Under the pieces are notes generated by a model. The model saw only the letters and a list, made by a program, of their open reading frames with translations, had not been told where the DNA came from and searched no databases. A stretch of 64,000 nucleotides of DNA from the NCBI RefSeq assembly GCF_009730915.1, contig NC_052489.1, forward strand, positions 1,240,001-1,304,000. The letters are read 5' to 3'. This DNA is from Dioscorea cayenensis subsp. rotundata. Its lineage: Eukaryota; Streptophyta; Magnoliopsida; Dioscoreales; Dioscoreaceae. A program made the position numbers and the translations under genes. This document shows positions 1 to 11,000 of the stretch, piece after piece. Position 1 is the stretch's first letter; every line of letters begins with the position of its first letter.

Positions 1-514
1 AGGCAAACCATTTCAAGTGAGTTAATTGTATTGTGCATTTTTGGGAAAAGAAAAAACTAAACTTGCGCTTTTAGATCTTGGTCTCTATTATTTAGTTTTT
101 GTTCTTGATGTTAGTCAGTTGAGTGTTTAGCCACCATTTCTAGTTTGACAACTTTTAGTCATGCATAAACAGTAGATTTTGTGTTGTGTATTAGCTCTCA
201 CATATGCTCAAATCTTAGTGACAAGCTCTCACTCTTAATCTCGCACAACATAATTGGATATTAAGATCAAATGAGTAGTTTGCAGCAATTAAACCTGTTA
301 TCATAGTCATACTTATATTTCTTTGATTAAATATAATTTTATGGATTTATATTGTCCAATACCAGGCCTAACAAATACAGTTCTTGTGTGCAGTAGTGCA
401 CCTTTTTCATATCTTCTCATCCCATTTTGACTTCCAAAGTTCCATGTAAATCTCTGTATGTGCTATTTTACGCAATGGTTAAGCTTATTCTTTGATTGTG
501 TTTATTTTATTCAG
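1..514 (+). other. Intron of the RBBP5-like gene, 3' part
   Basis: This AT-rich stretch has no coding signal. It ends in a T-rich tract and an AG acceptor at 513-514, directly before the first visible RBBP5-like exon. The first exon or exons, coding for roughly 40 N-terminal residues, should lie beyond the left edge of the window. Confidence 0.7.
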
Positions 515-2244
515 CTGGCTGTGTCGATGGAAGCTGTGTGATCTGGGATTTTGAAACTAGAGGAGTTGCGAAGGAACTTAGGGATAAAGATTGTGTTGCA
601 CCTATAACGAGTGTTTGTTGGTCCAAGTTTGGTCACCATATTCTTGCATCCGCCACTGATAAGTCCTTAACACTTTGGAGTGTTCTTAGTGGAGAGAAAA
701 TAGCCCGTGTAACTCTTCAGCAAACCACTCTTCTTGCTCGTCTTCATCCCGGGTCTTGTACTCCATCCGTTTGCTTGGCTTGCCCCCTCTCTTCTGCACC
801 AATCCTTGTGGATTTAAACACGGGAAGTTCAACTGTTCTCCCGGTCACAATGTCTGATGTTGGAACTGGCACTACTCATCCAAGGAATAAATTTTCTGAT
901 GGCTCTCCACCTTTCACTCCCACAGCAGCGACTTTCAATAAATGCGGAGATCTTATATACGTGGGCAACTCCAAAGGTGAAATTCTCATAGTAGATTCAA
1001 AGAACATCCGAGTGCAAGCAATAATTCCTATTCCTGGAGGTTCTGTAATAAAGAATATCGTTTTTAGTAGGAATGGGCAATACTTGCTCACCAATTCAAA
1101 TGATCGTGTCATCAGAGTTTATGAGAATCTCCTGTCCCAAAAGGGTGCAGCAAATGAGCTTGAAGAGATGAGCAATGCATCACCGGTTAATGAGTTTCAA
1201 GGGATTGAGAAGTTGAAGGCAGTTGGGTCCAAGTGTCTGATCCTTTTCCGGGAGTTTCAAGATGCCGTGACCAAGATGCAATGGAAAGCACCTTGCTTCA
1301 GTGGTGACGGCGAGTGGGTTGTTGGTGCTTCAGCTAACAAGGGAGAGCACAAACTCTACATCTGGGACAGGGTCGGACATCTAGTTAAAATCCTGGAAGG
1401 ACCTAAGGAAGCTCTGACTGATCTTGCATGGCATCCCGTCCGCCCTTTGGTTGTTTCTGTTTCAGTGGCTGGCCTGGTTTATATATGGGCCAAAGACTAC
1501 ACCGAGAACTGGAGCGCATTTGCACCCGACTTCAAAGAACTCGAAGAGAATGAAGAGTACATTGAGAGGGAAGATGAATTTGATTTGGTTCCTGATACAG
1601 AGAAGGTAAAATTTAAAAAGTTTAGCTTTGAATTTATAATGAAAAATTACTTACATAAATCTGAATTGTTTTCATACAGGTAAAGGAGTCAGAAATCAAT
1701 GAAGACGACGAGGTTGATATCATGACGGTTGAGAAGGATTCAACTTTCAGTGATTCAGAGGCTTCACAGGAAGAACTATGTTTTCTGCCAGCAATTCCTT
1801 CTCCAGATGTTCCCGAACAACAAGACAAGTATCCTGCAAGTCTGTCGAAGTTAGAGGAGAGCACTCATTCAGGCTCTCCGTTTTCGGTCGAAGCAGGTCA
1901 GAATGGACAGGCACATCCTGCTTCGAGCCCATTAGAAGGTAACTTCCTCGAGATCAATCGCAACATTAGCACCGTCTCATGCCTAAACTTAATAAAATGA
2001 TCAATCATTTGTAGTAGTGGCGAACTCTGCAGCAGAAGACGCGGCGGTGAATACGGGTGTAAAGCGGAAGCGCAAGCCATCGGCGAAGGGGCTGGAGTTG
2101 GAGGCGGAGAAAGGACGGAAGCCGCCTTTGTCGAAGCTGATCAAATCCATGGGCAAACCTTCAAAGGCCAAAGTTAAACTAGAGAATGCTCAGGATGCTA
2201 ATGACTCTGTACTTGATGATGCTGTTACTGATGAATACATATGA
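515..2244 (+). CDS. RBL: RBBP5-like WD40 protein (COMPASS core subunit), 5'-truncated by the window
   Basis: This is the plant homologue of RBBP5/Swd1, the WD40 scaffold subunit of nuclear COMPASS H3K4 methyltransferase complexes. Three exons are visible: 515-1605, 1680-1938 and 2015-2244, all with GT-AG borders and compatible phases, giving about 526 codons. The start is off-window, because the exon opens in phase inside AGCVDGSCVIWDFETRG, the first WD40 blade. Further family hallmarks are DKSLTLWSVLSGEKIA, PPFTPTAATFNKCGDLIYVG and NSNDRVIRVYENLL. The C-terminal tail is acidic (EELEENEEYIEREDEFD) and then lysine-rich (VKRKRKPS), as expected for the region that contacts partner subunits and the nucleus. 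The last intron ends in a tandem TAG-TAG acceptor; either choice keeps the frame. Reading through that intron would give a short alternative C-terminus stopping at 2000. Family assignment is firm. Confidence 0.93.
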
Positions 2245-2735
2245 AACATTGTATTCCTAATATCAATTTAAATTTTCTCTACTTTTGCATGCTTTAAGTT
2301 GCTAGTGAATCATATCATTGATGTAATTATTCTACTCAAATTAATATTTTATTAATTTTTTTCAGACCAAACATTAAATTAGTATTGATTATGTTGGTAA
2401 TTATATATCAATAAACTAAAAACCAGGGAAATACAACATTCTCATTTAGATTAAAGCAAGTTTTTTAATTTAAATATCTTATAGTCCTTTTATTTTTTAA
2501 AATAAGCTCATCCAATCCAATTTGTGATCTAATGAGACAATTAAATTTTTGATCCTCTTAATTAGATATTACTCAGGGTGGAGAGTTAAAAACCATTTTG
2601 TAGTTTCATGCAAATAAAAATAAATTAGGGACTGAACTGAAATTCACGGGGAATTCAATGTGCTACTATTTAATTATCGGGGTTTAATCGCAAATTTCAC
2701 CCGGTCATATTATAATATAATATATATATATATAC
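2245..2735. other. 3'UTR and intergenic AT-rich spacer
   Basis: No gene is seen. The first part is presumably the 3'UTR of the RBBP5-like gene. The rest leads to a TATA-rich stretch at 2720-2735 that could serve as promoter for the FRIGIDA-like gene. Confidence 0.5.
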
Positions 2736-2904
2736 GCGCACGATCTTGTAGGTTGCTCAGAAGCACTTCGGCGAAAACTTCAGCACAGAACCCCGAAAGG
2801 TGCTGGCTTTTTATGTTTTCCATGAATTCTTTTTAGCAATCTAGGTTTTATTGTAAGCATCTTTGCGTTTGAGTCTTGGATTTTTGGTATTTTGATACTA
2901 TGTT

Positions 2905-4191
2905 GTTTGATTTTAGGTTTTCAAGAACAAACTGTGTGTGATTTGTAGTGTAGACGTTGATTTACTTCAGTGGAACTGCAATATGCTTTCCAAAATGAAA
3001 ATTTTCTCAAAATAAGTGATTTTTTTGGGTTTGCCTAGTTTCTACCTAATTTAGTTCCTCTTTTTTGTTTCTCTATTTAAGTTTTTTTGAAAACCGGAAG
3101 GCACTGATTTTTTAAGCAATTTCAGTAATAAAGCAAGTAGAAATGGGGGAGGAGTTAGAAAAGATGCTACTGAGATTGGTAGATGTAGAAGTTTTCAGTA
3201 TTTGGAGGTTCTATTACCAAGGAGGACAGGAACTTATAGAAGATGGGTGTAGTTAAGATGAGAATGTTGAGATGGATGTCAAGCGCTATGAGGAAAGGCG
3301 GATTAAAGACTGAGTTTATTCGACATAGATCGAAAGTGACACCTAATTTAGATGGTATTGGCAGGTCCTTAGATGACCTGTAGATGCTTCAATTAAAAAA
3401 GGTGGAACCTTTCCAAGTGAAATGCCATAGGATAGAGAAAGATGGATAAAAAAGTGTTTAGTAAAAACTTTACGTGATAATATAGCAAGGTTTAGTTTAT
3501 CCTGTATTTTGGTCCTTGAAAAAGTAACGTGGAAGGGAAGGATTCATGTAGCAGACCTCAAATAGTTTGGATTAACGGCTTGTTATTGTTTAGATTTGAG
3601 CAACCGTGAAGATGATGAGTTTAGTGACTACTAATTATTTGTGATTGTTTCAATGTTAATGCTGCAAAATATACGCTGTTTTTCCATATATTTTTAGTTC
3701 TTTGATTTAGGTTTTCAAGATCAAAAGATATGTGATCTGAAGTTTATAGTTTGATTTGAATTTGAATGGGCGTGAAGTTACAGACGGGGTTTTTTTTTTC
3801 TTTTTGTTCTTGTGACTTTGTGTGGGTTTGCATACTTGGGTAATTAGTGAATTGATTGAGTTCTGATAATTTGTTATTGGCTAGTTATAATCTTCACAAA
3901 ATAATGGCACAAATCCAAAAAAGTTTGTATGTTTTATACTTTTTTATTTAATATAAGTTTTGCAAGATCAAAAGTTGTGTGATTTTGAAGTAAAGCATTG
4001 ATTTGAACCTAACGGAACTGAATGTGCTCAACCCATGCTTTATGGTTGTTTCTTTGTGTACATTTACTAGAAATTAAGAAGTGGTGATTTGATCGAGTTA
4101 TGATGATTTGTGATTGACTTGTTCTAATCTTTAGAAAATAATGCATGAAATCCAGAACAATATCATTCTACTGTTTGATGTTAGGTTTTTA

Positions 4192-4230
<39 letters not shown>

Positions 4231-4460
4231 ATTTGAAGTGTGGACACTGATTTGAAATAGAATGGAACTGAAATATGCTTGTTAGGATCAACCTTTTTTC
4301 TAAAAAACATGATTTTGGTCTTGTGATTAGTTCAACTCCTCTCAGTTGTTTCTCTGTTTAAGTTTGAATAATTCAGACGGTTATTATTATTTAATTGAGT
4401 TCTGATGATTTGTGATTGGCTTGTTGTAATCTGTCAAGTATACTGCTACAAATTCTTAAT
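2905..4460. repeat. Degenerate tandem repeat (~240-275 bp units, about 4 copies) in a 5'UTR intron
   Basis: Each unit opens with a version of TTTAGGTTTTCAAGATCAAA, runs through a TGTGTGATTTGAAGT-like block and a TTGATTTGAA...GGAACTGAA block, and closes with GTTCTGATGATTTGTGATTG. Copies start near 2908, 3704, 3948 and 4178. The first copy is split by the LINE fragment at 3150-3600. In the last copy the middle has been replaced by a (TA)n run at about 4195-4227. Units are strongly diverged, so the array is old. Confidence 0.65.
3150..3600 (+). mobile_element. RTE-type LINE fragment (3' end of reverse transcriptase ORF)
   Basis: Translation from 3242 gives MGVVKMRMLRWMSSAMRKG, the conserved block downstream of the reverse transcriptase in plant RTE LINEs (usual form: KMRMLRWMCGHTRKDKIRN). 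It is followed by a decayed version of the RLRWFGHV-type region, and near 3528 by WKGRIHVADLK, matching the family's terminal W+xRIHVADP motif. In-frame stops show it is dead (for example the codon after DDL near 3380). Only about 450 bp of the 3' part is present. It interrupts the first unit of the intronic tandem array. Confidence 0.75.
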
Positions 4461-4691
4461 AAAGAAAATTCTTTGTACTTCACCTAGTACTTTTGCTTAG
4501 CTAGCAAGATTAAAACAAAATTCAGATTACTAGTTTAAGTTACACTTTGCTCTCATTTGTATTTCCTCTGTAACCCCTTCCTTGATCTTCACTTCAATAT
4601 TTATTTTGAAGAACTTTGATTTGAAGTTTCAAATTTCAGCATGCTTGTAAACTACTGCAATCTGCTAACAGTTTGCATATTCAGATAACAA

Positions 4692-6322
4692 ATGGCAGAG
4701 TCTGAAGAAGCTGTTGCATGCATTGATTCTATGAATGAAACTGTCTTAAAATTTTTGAGTGCATTGGATGAACTGGATTCACGGAAGAATCCATCTCTGC
4801 AAAGCAAGATTCCGGTGGAAAGTAGCAAAGAATGTGTGCAGAAACTACAGAAATTTTTTCAGAAAGAATTTAGACAACTAGAAGAGAAGGAAAACTTTTT
4901 TGAGGAAATGAAATCTGAGATTCAGGAAGTGCTTGCAGAAAGAGAAGCAACAATTGCTGATAGAGAACGCACTCTGTTGGATCGCCTCCAAGAGATGAAA
5001 GACATATCTGTTTCTGCTTTAGTGGAGGCTTGCAAAAAACGTAAGATGGCACCTCCCATGAAATCGGGTAGTGAGTTAGGCCCTCCCAGAGGCAGTCATA
5101 AATCAGAAAAGGTTGCAGAAGCTAAGGACAATGAAGTGATGACACTTCATGAATTGAAACAATTTTGTAAGAAGATGGATGTTGAAGGTGTGCTCAGATA
5201 TGTTACATGCAAATGGAAACACTTTAATTTGTGCTCATACTATGAAGAACTGTCTAGTGCAATCAAATCTGCACCCCAACCAGCTCGTTTGGTACTGAAT
5301 ATCTTGGAGAGCCTGCTATTTCCCTCAATCCCATCAGGCTCTATTGCAAAAGGGAAGGATATATCCCCAAATATCAAGTTCAAAGCTTGTCTAGTTTTGA
5401 TAGAGTCTCTTGTTTTTCGACATGGTCGCCAAAAATACTATGAAATTAAGAATCAGGCGAAAGCCATTGCGCGTAAGTGGAAAGCTACACTGGGACATGT
5501 GGACCTAAATTCTTGGTATGTGAATAAACTGCAAGCTCAAGGACTCGTGCAACTTCTTGTGACTTATGGCATCACTGCAGAGTTTGATGAGAATGAACTT
5601 TGCAAGCTTGTACTTGCCATTCCTAATGCTAAACGAGCATCAGTTCTCTGCCAATCCCTTGGATTGGCACACAGAGTACCGGGTCAGTAATCTACTAGCT
5701 CTTATATAGACTCTTATATTTATATATCTCTGTATATACTGAGAAGCTACAAACCGCTAATTTTGTCATGCAGAAGTGGTAGAGGCTCTTGTGAACAGTG
5801 GGAAACAAATTCCTGCAATTCATTTCATTTTTGCTTTCGATCTTGGCAAGAGCTATCCTCCAATATATTTGTTGGAGGATTACTTGAATTCTGTGAGGAG
5901 CAAGGCACATTTGAAAGTTCAGACAGATGGAGCTGCTGGTGTGAAGGTATGAATATTTTCTTATTGTATCTGAGAATGTTTCTTCACGACAACAAAAAAT
6001 AACGATAATCGATGTATCTTGTAATTTAAAGAATGCCAACAACGAAGAACTCGTCGCATTGAGGAACGTTGTCTGGTGTGCTCGAGAATACGAACTTCAA
6101 AGAGAGTACAATCTGGATCCTTTGCAGACAAGAATTATGCAGCTGGAGGATGCAAAGGCGAAAAAACGAAAAGTTGCAGAAGATGCTGCCAAGAACAGTG
6201 TTAAAAGAGCTCGAGTTGATGATTATAGAAGTCATGCACACAAAAGACCTGCTAATGATCAAGAACCATCACTCTTCATGCTTCAATCAAATAAGTATCC
6301 TGTGAAAATCTCCTCCTGTTAA
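4692..6322 (+). CDS. FRL: FRIGIDA-like protein
   Basis: This belongs to the plant FRIGIDA/FRIGIDA-like family, nuclear scaffold-type proteins; the founder FRI promotes FLC expression in Arabidopsis, but the role of most FRL members is poorly known. Exons are 4692-5682, 5774-5946 and 6032-6322, giving 484 residues. ATG 4692 is the first in frame and lies just after an intron acceptor. Residues about 50-110 form a coiled coil (FFQKEFRQLEEKENFFEEMK, EREATIADRERTLLDRLQEM). The helical FRIGIDA core follows, with LKQFCKKMDVEGVLRYV, LVLNILESLLFP, CLVLIESL and, in exon 2, IPAIHFIFAFDLGKSYPPIY. The C-terminus is basic (AKAKKRKVAEDAAKNSVKR), a likely nuclear localisation signal. A leader intron precedes the coding part. 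The family call is firm; the subfamily is not resolved. Confidence 0.92.
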
Positions 6323-7040
6323 AGAGTAAGTTTGCAGTAATTTTGGTGTTTATTTCAACCATGAAAATTAATTACATCTCATCTCTAACTCAAAAATGTT
6401 TGTGAAATGACTAATCCTTGTTGAACTTAATGTCTTATCATTCCATTTATTTGTAAATCCATATCGTTATTATGTTAGTGCAAAGGTCTGAAATTTTGGT
6501 GCCTTTATAGTTTTTCTTCATATATTCATATGTGGATATACTCCTCTCATGATTAATTGTTATGTATTATTGTATTGAATTATTTAGCCAATATATATAC
6601 ATATATATGAAAAAACCTTAAATAATTATAGAGTTAGCTTGATTTAAAATTATATATATATATTTCAAAGGCAACAAGTGCCTCTCAGAAAGGTTATTAA
6701 GGGATTAGCAAATACGAAAATATATCTGTTATGGTGAGTTGAACGATCTCTCGGAGATAAATTTCACTGAAAAGTAAAATTACTGTTTCTCCCGAGAAAA
6801 ATTTACTGTGTATTTATGAGACACAGAAGTCTCGAATTGGACTATCTCTTTTGCTCATAGGAAAAAGACAAGTAGTAATGCATAGCTAATGTAAATTGGC
6901 TTTTTGTCCCCGGTCAATGTCTCTCTTTTCTCTTTTTCGTGCGTGCGACGCGCAAACGCACATGACTTCACACGTGTGTTTGAGTTAAATCGCATCCAAC
7001 CCAACCCACAAAACCGAGCCCAACTCGTTGACTGTTTTAA
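6323..7040. other. Intergenic AT-rich spacer
   Basis: No gene is recognised. The first few hundred bases are probably the 3'UTR of the FRIGIDA-like gene. A more GC-rich stretch at about 6900-7030 has no coding frame. Confidence 0.5.
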
Positions 7041-7757
7041 GGGGTTGTTTGGATTGGCTTCTTAGAAGCCCAAAAGCACTTTTTCATAAGTTAAGCATTT
7101 TTGGACATAAGAAAAGATGTTTGTATTAGCTTTTCTGCAAAAGCAGAAGCTGTTAAAAAAGCCCAAATTCAGCTTTTTTTCAAAAGCTGGTAAAGAGGTG
7201 CTTTTGAAAAAAGCACTTTTAAAAAGCTGTTTTGGGTTTTGTAAATTACCAGTTTACCCTCAACAATTAAACAAATTAATACCCTTAGTCCTAGCTTATT
7301 AAACAACAAAAAAAACATGACTATAATAATAATAATTATTATTATTATTAATACATTAATAATAATTATTATTATAATCATAACACATTAAGTTATAATA
7401 ATTAATAATAATTATAATTATAATTATAATTATAATACATTAAGTTATAATAATAATTATAATTATAATACATTAAGTTATTATTATTATTATCATTAAT
7501 ATTTTAATAATCACTATTAATAGCAATGTATAAAAATAACTCAATGAATGCCCACTTTAGTAATTTGACACCCTAAAAGCCCTTCTAAAAATCCATATCC
7601 AAACAACTTCACATATATATAAGTACTTTTACATTAGCTTACCCAAACATAAAACACTAAAAAGCACTTAACTTACTCTCAAAAGTACTTTTAAAATAAG
7701 TGTTTCTACAACTTGAAAAAAAAAACACTTTTTTTTAAAGCTAACCCAAACAAGGCC
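7041..7757. mobile_element. Tourist-like (PIF/Harbinger) MITE, 717 bp
   Basis: The ends are inverted repeats: GGGGTTGTTTGGATTGGCTT at the left and, read inward on the other strand, GGCCTTGTTTGGGTTAGCTT at the right (16 of 20 match). The element is flanked by the trinucleotide TAA on both sides (7038-7040 and 7758-7760), the target-site type of PIF/Harbinger. Longer subterminal inverted homology continues inside (AAAAGCACTT-type motifs on both arms). The centre, about 7320-7500, is an ATT/AAT microsatellite. There is no transposase, so it is non-autonomous. It lies upstream of the aspartic protease gene and may contribute promoter sequence. Confidence 0.8.
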
Positions 7758-8069
7758 TAAAGTCCAAATCCAAACCAGGCCACGTAGGCAGCACGACACC
7801 TATCAGTTGGTCACGCGGGTCCCACTTCAAGTCGTAGCCCCAACTTCAATATTCCAATCTAAACAGCAAACACGCGATATATTTCATCCAAACCATCAAT
7901 CCTACCTCGAGATTCCCACCCAATCACCCACATCAACTGCTGTTTTAGACCAAACAGCGAATCCCACCAGCATCGACATCGACGCTAGTTGAAATTAGAA
8001 GCCAAGCCATCGTCTCGATTCCATCTCTCTCTCGCTCTCGCTCTCGCGACGACGCCGAGAGCCTTCGCC

Positions 8070-11000
8070 ATGGCTCGAGCTCTCCACCGTGCCTTCTCCG
8101 CCGTCGTTGCCCTTCTCCTGCTCGCCTCCGGCGTCCCCAACGCAAAGCCGGTGCCGGACCTCGCGGCCAGGACGCTGCCTGGTGGCTCTGCGGTGTTGCC
8201 GCTCGAGCTCTTCCATGGAAACTCCACTCGCCGTCCTATCTCTGCTGTACGCCGCCATCTTCAAGGTCACCCAACTGCCAACGCCCACATGCGCCTCTAT
8301 GATGATCTCCTCACCAACGGGTAGGGAATTTTTTACCCCCTTTCTGGTGTTCTGATCTATGATTCCTTGATCTCGGTGTCTTAGTGTGTTGGATCTTAAA
8401 TTAGGTATTATACTACGAAGCTTTGGATCGGGACGCCGCCGCAGAAGTTTGCTTTGATTGTGGATTCTGGAAGTACTGTTACGTATGTGCCTTGTTCTAC
8501 TTGTGAGCGGTGTGGCCATCATCAGGTAAGCCGTTTCTGTTGATAAGTTAGGGATCTGGATGCTTGTTTGAGAATTAAATGGTAATTAGTTGAGTTTCTT
8601 AAACCTTTTGTTTTCTGAAATCAAGCATGGTTCACCATTGATTTTTGTTTGGTTGCTATCGCAGTGAAGGGATACATACGGGTCCGAAGAATACTAAAAG
8701 AATGATCAATTGTCTAAATTTCAGCTTGAAATTTGTCCACGTTTCATAACCACACTAGCTTCTATGAAGGATGAGGTTTTGTATGCTGTGATGATTTCAT
8801 TGATAGGGACGTTTTGTTTCTGTAAGACTGGATTTTCCCTTTAACTTTGTATGAACTCATGGGTCTTTTATGGCCTGCATATGATGCCAGTTGTTGTCAG
8901 TATGCCCCTCTACATCTCAGTGGTTTTTACAGTTAAGTATTTTGCCCGCCCTATGTAACTATTGATCAATGACTGACATGAATGCCTCAAGTTGCTTGTA
9001 AATTCCTTTGTTGTGTTATGAATGTCCCTTTGCATATTTTGGTAAACTGTTTACTTCATAGTGGATTTGTATTGGTCTGCTTTAGGTTTTTTTTTTTTTT
9101 GTAAATCATTGTTTTTTCCTGTTGTGTATTGTTTTTTGTTGCTTTTGATAGTTAAAGGTCTTAGTGTCGTTTATGGGTTGTACATTATCCTCAATTCTCA
9201 CAAGCTTTGAATGGTCTTTAGGACCCAAGATTCCAACCTGATGAATCAAGCACCTATGAACCTGTAAAGTGCAACACTGCTTGTACTTGCGATAAAGATA
9301 AGCAGCAGTGTACTTATGAGAGGCAGTACGCAGAGATGAGTTCAAGCAGTGGAGTGCTTGGAAAAGACGTCATGTCCTTTGGTGATGAAAGTGCACTTAG
9401 GCCACAGCGTGCTGTTTTTGGTTGCGAAAATGTTGAAACTGGTGATCTATTCAGTCAGCATGCTGATGGAATAATGGGTCTTGGTCGTGGTCCGCTCAGC
9501 ATTATGGATCAACTTGTTGAAAAGGGTGTTATAAGTGATTCTTTCTCTTTGTGTTATGGTGGGATGGATATTGGGGGAGGGGCAATGGTTCTTGGTGGTA
9601 TTTCTCCTCTCCCTGATATGGTTTTTTCTCGTTCAGACCCTGTGCGCAGGTATGGTAGATCATCACTTCTGGGAACAACTAGACTCAAAAATTTCTTTAC
9701 AAATACATTTGATACATCTCCCACATTTACTCTAGTCTCGGGATGGAAACAGTCCATATTACAACATTGAGCTGAAGGAACTGCGTGTATCTGGAAAATC
9801 ATTGGGATTGAATCCAAAAGTATTCGATAGCAAGCATGGAACTGTCTTGGATAGTGGCACCACATATGCCTACCTACCAGAAGAAGCTTTTGTGGCACTC
9901 CGGGATGCTGTAAGATTTCATCCCATAGAGCATTTTGCTTTGTTATTATTGTATTTGGCCAACATGTTCTGTCTATGTTTATGTGAGTGTGTGTGTCTAA
10001 GATTAGCTTTGTGTTCCAGTTTTATGTTTTCTGATGAGAAAACTGGATAATTGTTCACTTTTTTTTTAATTAGTGGCAACTTTTCAAATTAAATTAAAAG
10101 CAAAATCAAAATTGTTATTATTGTATTTGGCCAACATGTTCTGTCAGTGTTTATGTGAGTGTGTGTGTCTAAGATTAGCTTTGTGTTCCAGTTTTATGTT
10201 TTCTGATGAGTAAGCTGGATAATTGTTCACTTTTTTTTTTTTAATTAGTGGCAACTTTTCAAAGTAAAATCAAAAAGCAAAATCAAAATAAGGAGTTGAG
10301 GCTAGTGTGGTGTACAAAGATAGTAACAGTTCAAACACAACAAGGAGACTGATTGCAACACTCATACACTCTGCAGATTGTTGATGGGATGTTACCTGTT
10401 AGATCAGATCTTTGATTTGTTTTTTAATTTTGTCTTTGGCAGATAACAAGCAAGCTACATACTCTCAAACAGATACGTGGGCCTGATCCAAACTATCATG
10501 ACATCTGTTTCTCAGGTGCAGGAAAGTAAGTGTGATCATAGGAGGCAATTTTGAAACTACTTCTACATAATTACCCATTTCTTGGTACTTAGGTGATGAT
10601 TCAAATTGTAACTTGTGCAGTGATGTCTCCCAACTGTCAAAAACTTTTCCAGAGGTTGAAATGGTCTTTGGCAATGGACAGAAGTTACAACTATCACCTG
10701 AAAACTACTTGTTTAGGGTAATGTGATTTTTGATGTTACTATTATTCAGAGGTGGGGTATGGTATATCTACAGCTAATTGTCAACTGAAATACTAAATTT
10801 GCTATGTTTCCATGCATTTGCGGAAATATAGCACTCAAAGGTCCATGGTGCCTATTGCCTGGGTATTTTTCAGAATGGAAAAGATCCAACAACACTTCTG
10901 GGAGGTATGTTTGCTTCACCAGTTCATGAAGTTCTCTTTGAATATGAATTCAGAGTTTAATTGATCTACTTCCAGAATCAGGATAAGTGTTCTTCTTATA

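Larger units (their letters stand above)
2740..4691 (+). other. Probable 5'UTR exon plus 1.9-kb 5'UTR intron of the FRIGIDA-like gene
   Basis: A GC-richer stretch at about 2745-2800 ends in GAAAG|GTGCTG, a plausible donor. A T-rich tract ending in TTCAG lies at 4680-4684, seven bases before the ATG at 4692. No coding frame is visible between them. I infer a non-coding first exon and one long leader intron. The intron contains a degenerate tandem repeat array and a LINE fragment, described separately. Confidence 0.5.

Noticed and set aside
7169-7381. 70-codon minus-strand ORF rich in isoleucine
   Set aside because: It is the translation of the ATT/AAT microsatellite inside the MITE.
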